Assembly: GCA_964601205.1 (NCBI GenBank) | Contig: CAZRML010000030.1 | Span: 1-56,651, forward strand | Reading direction: 5' to 3' | Source: JAQVEM01 sp964601205 | GTDB taxonomy: Bacteria; Actinomycetota; Humimicrobiia; Humimicrobiales; Humimicrobiaceae | DNA length: 56,651 nt | Made by a program: the position numbers and the translations under genes | The notes under the pieces: model-generated | Told to the model about the DNA's origin: nothing | Seen by the model: the letters and a program-made list of their open reading frames with translations, nothing else | Database searches by the model: none | Shown: positions 52,346 through 56,651 of the stretch, piece after piece | Numbering within the stretch: the stretch's first letter is position 1 | How the letters are laid out: the number at the start of each line of letters is the position of its first letter

Positions 52346-52505
52346 AAAAAATAAACAAAAAATATTAGTTATTGCAGCAATTGTTGTTTTTCTGGTATTT
52401 TTCCTGATAGCAAATATTTATGTTTCTTTCAATCATTTAACAGTGGAGAAAAAAGCCGAAAGATTTGGACTGGAGGAGCCATATATTTTTAAAAATACAG
52501 AATAG
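52326..52505 (+). CDS. Small single-span membrane protein, unknown
   Basis: A 59-residue protein beginning MNCAKNKKNKQKI, with a lysine-rich N-terminus, one transmembrane helix (about 13-32) and a short charged tail ending EEPYIFKNTE. The ATG overlaps the end of the polymerase-like gene by 20 bases. No clear ribosome-binding site precedes it, so translation may be coupled. It could be a regulator or accessory part of the polysaccharide machinery. I do not recognise a family. Confidence 0.5.
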   Translation: MNCAKNKKNKQKILVIAAIVVFLVFFLIANIYVSFNHLTVEKKAERFGLEEPYIFKNTE

Positions 52506-52709
52506 GAAATTGTCAGGGCATATAATCATAATGAGCAGATGAGTCCCGGGATCATTATAAAAATCTTAATGCATGCAAACCGGGTAAAAAATTGTATTAA
52601 AATATTTTAGTTGATATTATAATTTAGGGCTGAGAGTTTAAGATAAAATTTTTTATAAAGATATCTGTGAAAGAATTAAGAATTAAAATTTATTGGTGGG
52701 AGACCGGAA

Positions 52710-54056
52710 ATGAAAATCTGTGTGATAGGGACAGGATATGTAGGTCTTGTTACCGGGGTCTGCCTGGCTGAAGTTGGTAACAGGGTTCTGTGTGTTGACA
52801 AGAATAAAGAAAAAATAGACATGCTTAAAAATGGGAAAATTCCCATATACGAAGAAGGGCTTGAGGAACTTGTAAAAAAGAATACAGCTGGTGGCAATCT
52901 CATATTTGATGATGATACCGCTTATGGAGTCAGGGAAAGCGATATAGTATTTATCGCTGTTGGTACCCCTCCGCTGCCTTCGGGCAGGCCTGACCTTTCG
53001 GCAATTGATGAAGTAGCTGCTTTAATCGGCGGGAACATAAACGGATACAAAATTATTTCAAATAAAAGCACAGTTCCCATTGGTACCGCAAAAAGAATCA
53101 GAAAAATAATAAAAGAAAATCAGGTTGACGGGAATAACGAATATGAGTTTGACATAGTATCCAATCCCGAGTTTTTAAAAGAAGGTGAAGCGGTAAAGGA
53201 TGCTTTTTTCCCGGAAAGAATTGTAATAGGCTCCAGGAGCAAAAGAGCGATAGAGACAATGATAGAGCTTTACCGGCCCATTATAGAGCAGGATTTTGAT
53301 TATGCGTTAAACAACAGTCATAAAAAAGGTAAGATTCCGGTTATTGTTACCGATTCAACCAGTTCGGAGCTTATAAAGTATGCTTCAAACGCGTTTCTTG
53401 CCACCAAGATCTCTTTTGTAAATGAGATTGCAAATATATGCGAGAGGGTGGGCGCCAATATCCTGGATGTGACCTATGGCATGGGGCTTGATAACAGAAT
53501 CGGCTCAAGGTTCATGAAAGCCGGAATTGGATGGGGCGGCTCGTGTTTTCCCAAGGATGTGAGGGCATTAAGCTATACTGCCGAGGAATACGGCTCGCCG
53601 GCAAATATATTAAATGCAGTGATCCAGGTAAATAATCAACAGAGGTTTAAAGTAATACAGAAAGCAGTAAATATGCTGGGTATCATTGATGATAAGATTA
53701 TCGGGGTGCTGGGCCTTTCTTTTAAGCCAAATACCGATGATACCAGGGAATCACCTTCTGTTGCCATAGTTAATAAGTTTCTGGAGCTGGGGGCAGAAGT
53801 AAGGGTTTATGACCCTGTGGTAAAAAAATGCCCCGAGGATATGGACAGAGGAGCCGTAATGGCACCCACTTCCTATAAGGCGCTGGAAGGGGCGCACCTG
53901 ATGGTGCTGGTCACGGAATGGGAAGAGTTTTACAATCTTGATTTTAAGAAAATAAAATCTCTTATGGCAGGATTAAATATTATAGATGGAAGGAATATAT
54001 TTGACAGGGAAGAGATTGCAGAGCTGGGATTTAATTACACCGGAATAGGATATTAG
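52710..54056 (+). CDS. ugd: UDP-glucose 6-dehydrogenase
   Basis: Oxidises UDP-glucose (or UDP-ManNAc/GlcNAc-type sugars) at C6 with two NAD+ to give a uronic acid. The 448 residues show the NAD motif GTGYVGL (7-13), FIAVGTPP at about 81-88, and the catalytic cysteine Cys279 in GWGGSCFPKD. FKPNTDDTRESPS in the C-terminal domain is typical. The ATG follows GGTGGGAG. The preceding 204-base gap holds a 7-bp inverted repeat at 52528-52558, and a perfect TATAAT at 52618-52623 with no properly placed -35 box. Confidence 0.94.
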   Translation: MKICVIGTGYVGLVTGVCLAEVGNRVLCVDKNKEKIDMLKNGKIPIYEEGLEELVKKNTAGGNLIFDDDTAYGVRESDIVFIAVGTPPLPSGRPDLSAIDEVAALIGGNINGYKIISNKSTVPIGTAKRIRKIIKENQVDGNNEYEFDIVSNPEFLKEGEAVKDAFFPERIVIGSRSKRAIETMIELYRPIIEQDFDYALNNSHKKGKIPVIVTDSTSSELIKYASNAFLATKISFVNEIANICERVGANILDVTYGMGLDNRIGSRFMKAGIGWGGSCFPKDVRALSYTAEEYGSPANILNAVIQVNNQQRFKVIQKAVNMLGIIDDKIIGVLGLSFKPNTDDTRESPSVAIVNKFLELGAEVRVYDPVVKKCPEDMDRGAVMAPTSYKALEGAHLMVLVTEWEEFYNLDFKKIKSLMAGLNIIDGRNIFDREEIAELGFNYTGIGY

Positions 54057-54096
54057 TTTTATTAATATATTTTTTATTGGATGAGGAGGATTTGTC

Positions 54097-54552
54097 GTGA
54101 TAGAAGGAGTTAAGGTAAAGAAACTCAGGGTTATCCCCGATGAAAGAGGAAGACTTATGGAAATGCTCCGGTCGGATGATGACCTGTATATAAAATTCGG
54201 CCAGGTTTATATGACCACAGCCTATCCGGGAGTAGTTAAAGGATGGCATTATCACAGGAAACAGACAGACAACATGGTAGTGGTAAGGGGCATGATGAAA
54301 ATTGTTTTATATGACAGCAGGAAAGATTCACCTACCTATGGAGAAGTAAATGAATTTTTTATGGGGGTGCATAATCCCATGCTTCTTCAAATACCAAAAT
54401 ATGTCTATCACGGCTTTAAATGTATCACCGATTATGAGGCAATATGCATAAATGTTGTCACCGAGCCCTATAACTACGATGAGCCCGATGAATTCAGGGC
54501 AGATCCGCATGGTACCGAAGTACCGTACAACTGGGACAGGAAGGATGGGTAA
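54097..54552 (+). CDS. RmlC-like dTDP-sugar epimerase/cupin
   Basis: A 151-residue cupin of the dTDP-4-dehydrorhamnose 3,5-epimerase family (COG1898). The catalytic histidine region reads VKGWHYHRKQTDNM, and the C-terminal EPYNYDEPDEFRADP is shared by a subgroup that is shorter than true RmlC (about 180). It may be a 3,5-epimerase or another dTDP-/UDP-hexulose epimerase. The GTG start is well supported by GAGGAGGA. It sits between ugd and the RmlB-like gene, 9 bases before the latter. Confidence 0.82.
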   Translation: MIEGVKVKKLRVIPDERGRLMEMLRSDDDLYIKFGQVYMTTAYPGVVKGWHYHRKQTDNMVVVRGMMKIVLYDSRKDSPTYGEVNEFFMGVHNPMLLQIPKYVYHGFKCITDYEAICINVVTEPYNYDEPDEFRADPHGTEVPYNWDRKDG

Positions 54553-54561
54553 GGAGAAAAA

Positions 54562-55548
54562 TTGGAAGAAAGAAATTTTAAGACCCTTCTTGTAACCGGT
54601 GGGGCAGGATTTATTGGAAGTAACTTTATACGTTATATGGTAAAGAAGTATCCGGAATATAAGATAATAAACCTTGATAAGTTGACTTATGCAGGTAATC
54701 TTGAAAATCTAAGGGATATTGAGAATAACCCCGGATACAGTTTTATTAGAGGAGATATAGCAGATAGAAAAATTGTGCATGAAATCTTTAGTGCCAGGAA
54801 GATTGATGCTGTTATAAATTTTGCTGCCGAATCCCATGTGGACAGGTCCATAGAGGACCCGGGTATTTTTATTCAGACCGATGTTTATGGAACCTACGTA
54901 CTTTTAGAGGCGGTAAAAAAATATGGGAATAGTATTTTCCTCCAGATAAGCACTGACGAAGTTTACGGCTCAATAGAAAATGGCTCATTTAAGGAAAAAG
55001 ACCCGCTCGGGCCCAACAGCCCCTATTCTGCTTCCAAAGCGGGAGCAGAGATGATTGCAAGGTCTTTTTATAAGACTTACGGTACCCCGGTAATTATCAC
55101 CAGGACCTCCAATAATTTTGGGCCATACCAGTATCCTGAAAAAATAATTCCTCTTTTTGTCACCAATCTTATTGACAATAAAAAGGTTCCTCTTTATGGG
55201 GACGGTATGAATGTAAGGGACTGGATTTATGTAGAGGATAATTGTAATGCACTGGACCGGGTTCTTCATAAAGGAAAAATAGGGGAGATTTACAACATTG
55301 GTGCGGGAAACGAGAAGCCAAACATCTGGATTACGAAGGAGATAATAAAGATTATGGATAAATCGGAAGATATGATTGAACCGGTTGAAGACAGGCTGGG
55401 CCATGACCGGAGGTATTCAGTTAACTGTTCTAAAATAAAAAAGAAACTTGGCTGGGAGCCTTCCTATAAATTTGAGGAAGCACTGGAAAAGACCGTAAAC
55501 TGGTATGTAAATAATGAAGACTGGTGGAGGCCCCTTAAAGAATCTTAG
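54562..55548 (+). CDS. rfbB: dTDP-glucose 4,6-dehydratase
   Basis: Converts dTDP-glucose to dTDP-4-keto-6-deoxyglucose. The 328 residues include VTGGAGFIGSN (11-21), the STDEVYG motif with Thr131, Asp132 and Glu133, and the catalytic Tyr155 and Lys159 in YSASK. RTSNNFGPYQYPEK and NVRDWIYVEDN are also family signatures. The TTG start follows AAGGAGA. The partner genes for the dTDP-rhamnose pathway (rmlA, rmlD) are not in this window and may lie elsewhere or downstream. Confidence 0.94.
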   Translation: MEERNFKTLLVTGGAGFIGSNFIRYMVKKYPEYKIINLDKLTYAGNLENLRDIENNPGYSFIRGDIADRKIVHEIFSARKIDAVINFAAESHVDRSIEDPGIFIQTDVYGTYVLLEAVKKYGNSIFLQISTDEVYGSIENGSFKEKDPLGPNSPYSASKAGAEMIARSFYKTYGTPVIITRTSNNFGPYQYPEKIIPLFVTNLIDNKKVPLYGDGMNVRDWIYVEDNCNALDRVLHKGKIGEIYNIGAGNEKPNIWITKEIIKIMDKSEDMIEPVEDRLGHDRRYSVNCSKIKKKLGWEPSYKFEEALEKTVNWYVNNEDWWRPLKES

Positions 55549-55603
55549 TATCTGTAATTTTTAAATTAAATGATTTTTTTAAACCCGTATTAAAAATCCC
55601 GGG

Positions 55604-55688
55604 TATAATAGAAATTAAATAACCGGGGAAATAACCGGTGGTGTGCGGGGCACCGTGAAAGCATTTAATAACAGGTAGGCTCAACTTT
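55604..55688 (+). promoter_or_regulatory. -10 box and structured leader of the PKD-like surface protein
   Basis: A perfect TATAAT (55604-55609) has no good -35 box. From the likely start near 55617 the leader of about 70 bases is more G/C-rich than the flanks. It holds two AACCGG copies (55621 and 55633) and a hairpin CGGTG/CACCG (55636-55640, 55651-55655) with a 10-base loop. It could be a cis-regulatory RNA, but it does not match a riboswitch I recognise. AGGTAGG near 55674 is the ribosome-binding site. Confidence 0.35.
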
Positions 55689-56651
55689 ATGAAACACAGT
55701 ATGAAACATGCCAGAGATGATGGACAGGAAATAAAACATGCCCGAAAACAGGAAAAAAAAGAAAAGTCAAAAATAAGAATTAATAAAAAAACGGTATTTG
55801 CTGTACTTGGCGCCGTGGCGCTTGTGCTGATAATTGTTGCTGTTGTGTTTTACTTTCAGCCGATTTATAAATTTATAGATTCAAAAATGACAGCTCTGGC
55901 AGGGATGCTGTTTGGTGCCGGAAACGAGGAAAATGAAGTAGCTGCGGGTGAAATTGAAAACGAGAATGAAGATAATAAAAATGAAAATGAAAATAATACA
56001 GTTGAAGAACCGGAAGTTACTGATGAAGAAAAGTTAGACGACGAAAACGAAAAAGAAGATGAGAAAGAAAAGACTCCGGGAACACTGCCCACAATAAAGC
56101 TGGAAATATATGAGGGTCCTCTTTATTCCAGGGCCGGAGATGTTTGTTATTACCGTGTTAAAGCAAATGTTACCGGAGAACCTCTGCCTGAAATTAGTTT
56201 CAGCAAAGATGACAGCCAGGGCTCGCTTGGCACCGATAAAGCGCAGGTCAATATCACAAGAGATAGCAAACACTATATCCTTACCGCTGTTGCAGAGAAT
56301 GATTCAGGCAAAACAACAGATACACTGACTCTTATCTGGAACTGCAATGCAGAACCTGAAATAAAAGGTATATCGCTCTCAAGCAGCACTCTGTATGTAG
56401 GAAAGCAGTATGATGTTTCGGTTGATGCTACGGATATGGATGGTGATAAATTGTCCTATGCTTGGAGCGTGTCCGGAGGCTCTATTGTTGATAACATAGC
56501 TAACACGGCCAGGTGGAACACACCTGATACCCCTGGAGATTATAAATTATCGGTAACCGTAAATGATGGTATGGGCAACACTTCCGAATCATCCATAACC
56601 GCCTATGTGGGGGAAGTAATTGTAGAAGAGCAGCCCCCTGCCCCCTCTACC
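55689..56651 (+). CDS. Membrane-anchored PKD/Ig-like surface protein (partial, runs off window)
   Basis: An open frame of 321 residues continues past the window end without a stop. It begins MKHSMKHARD, with a basic cytoplasmic tail, then one transmembrane helix (about 36-56), a very acidic Asn/Glu-rich linker (about 78-130), and repeated beta-rich Ig-like domains. The second, starting near residue 235, looks PKD-like, with YVGKQYDVSVDATDMDGDKL, LSYAWSVSGG, and GDYKLSVTVNDGMGN. The linker ends in EEQPPAPST at the boundary. This layout suggests an extracellular adhesive or wall-binding protein. Its position at the end of the polysaccharide region fits a surface role. Confidence 0.8.
   Translation, partial: MKHSMKHARDDGQEIKHARKQEKKEKSKIRINKKTVFAVLGAVALVLIIVAVVFYFQPIYKFIDSKMTALAGMLFGAGNEENEVAAGEIENENEDNKNENENNTVEEPEVTDEEKLDDENEKEDEKEKTPGTLPTIKLEIYEGPLYSRAGDVCYYRVKANVTGEPLPEISFSKDDSQGSLGTDKAQVNITRDSKHYILTAVAENDSGKTTDTLTLIWNCNAEPEIKGISLSSSTLYVGKQYDVSVDATDMDGDKLSYAWSVSGGSIVDNIANTARWNTPDTPGDYKLSVTVNDGMGNTSESSITAYVGEVIVEEQPPAPST

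Noticed and set aside
55617..55688. Similarity of the leader to a c-di-AMP (ydaO) or c-di-GMP riboswitch
   Set aside because: Only short GGGGAA- and GTGAA-like fragments match; the required paired elements and length are missing.
1..56651. CRISPR arrays, insertion sequences, rRNA genes or further tRNAs
   Set aside because: No regularly spaced repeats, transposase-like frames, terminal inverted repeats or rRNA-like blocks were seen. Only one tRNA cloverleaf was found.

Overview
The window is a 56.7 kb, AT-rich (by eye about 40% G+C) stretch of a bacterial chromosome, densely packed with short intergenic gaps and many translationally overlapping genes. TTG and GTG starts are common. A monoderm-like cell envelope is suggested by the LytR-CpsA-Psr (LCP) protein with a LytR_C tail, the GerMN lipoprotein-like protein, the RicT (PSP1) protein beside tmk and holB, and the absence of outer-membrane genes. 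A V-type ATPase, class I [4Fe-4S] fumarase, NadA/NadB NAD synthesis and cofactor-independent phosphoglycerate mutase suggest an anaerobe. An archaeal-type topoisomerase I is also present. No marker gene lets me name the lineage. An uncultured Actinomycetota- or Bacillota-related clade is a guess.

Region 1 (1-10.6 kb): a patatin-like lipase; a divergent ATP-grasp enzyme; a tightly overlapping nadA-nadB-nadC operon on the minus strand; then topA and fumarase alpha on the plus strand, converging on fumarase beta and an unknown membrane lipoprotein on the minus strand. The two fumarase genes overlap tail to tail.

Region 2 (10.8-21 kb): replication and translation genes (tmk, holB, ricT, tRNA-Thr(CGU), argS), followed by the lysine/threonine branch of aspartate-family synthesis (lysA, hom, thrC) and a phosphoglycerate-mutase-like gene that probably supplies the missing homoserine kinase.

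Region 3 (21-30.6 kb): sppA and a complete nine-gene V-ATPase operon in the order of the Enterococcus hirae ntpFIKECGABD genes. Its rotor subunit keeps every side chain known to bind Na+ in that enzyme, so a Na+-translocating pump or synthase is predicted.

Region 4 (30.6-35.2 kb): glyA, rpiB and a Sua5-type gene on the minus strand; a dCMP deaminase and murA on the plus strand.

Region 5 (35.2-56.6 kb): a cell-surface polysaccharide region. It holds an LCP ligase with two inserted Ig-like repeats, a membrane-bound nucleotide-sugar 4,6-dehydratase, an initiating sugar-phosphate transferase, an epimerase, a GT4 glycosyltransferase, an O-antigen ligase/polymerase-like protein, UDP-glucose dehydrogenase, an RmlC-like epimerase and an RmlB-like dehydratase. 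It is interrupted by a hydantoinase/oxoprolinase pair and by an AbiE-type toxin-antitoxin pair. The window ends inside a membrane-anchored PKD/Ig-like surface protein.

The strongest unusual signal is the AbiE module at 47.8-49.3 kb. The gene order is toxin first, the promoter leaves almost no 5' leader, and a perfect 13-bp inverted repeat spans the promoter and the toxin start codon. Other notable points are the archaeal-type topA, the convergent overlapping fumarase genes, and the Ig-like insertions in the LCP protein.
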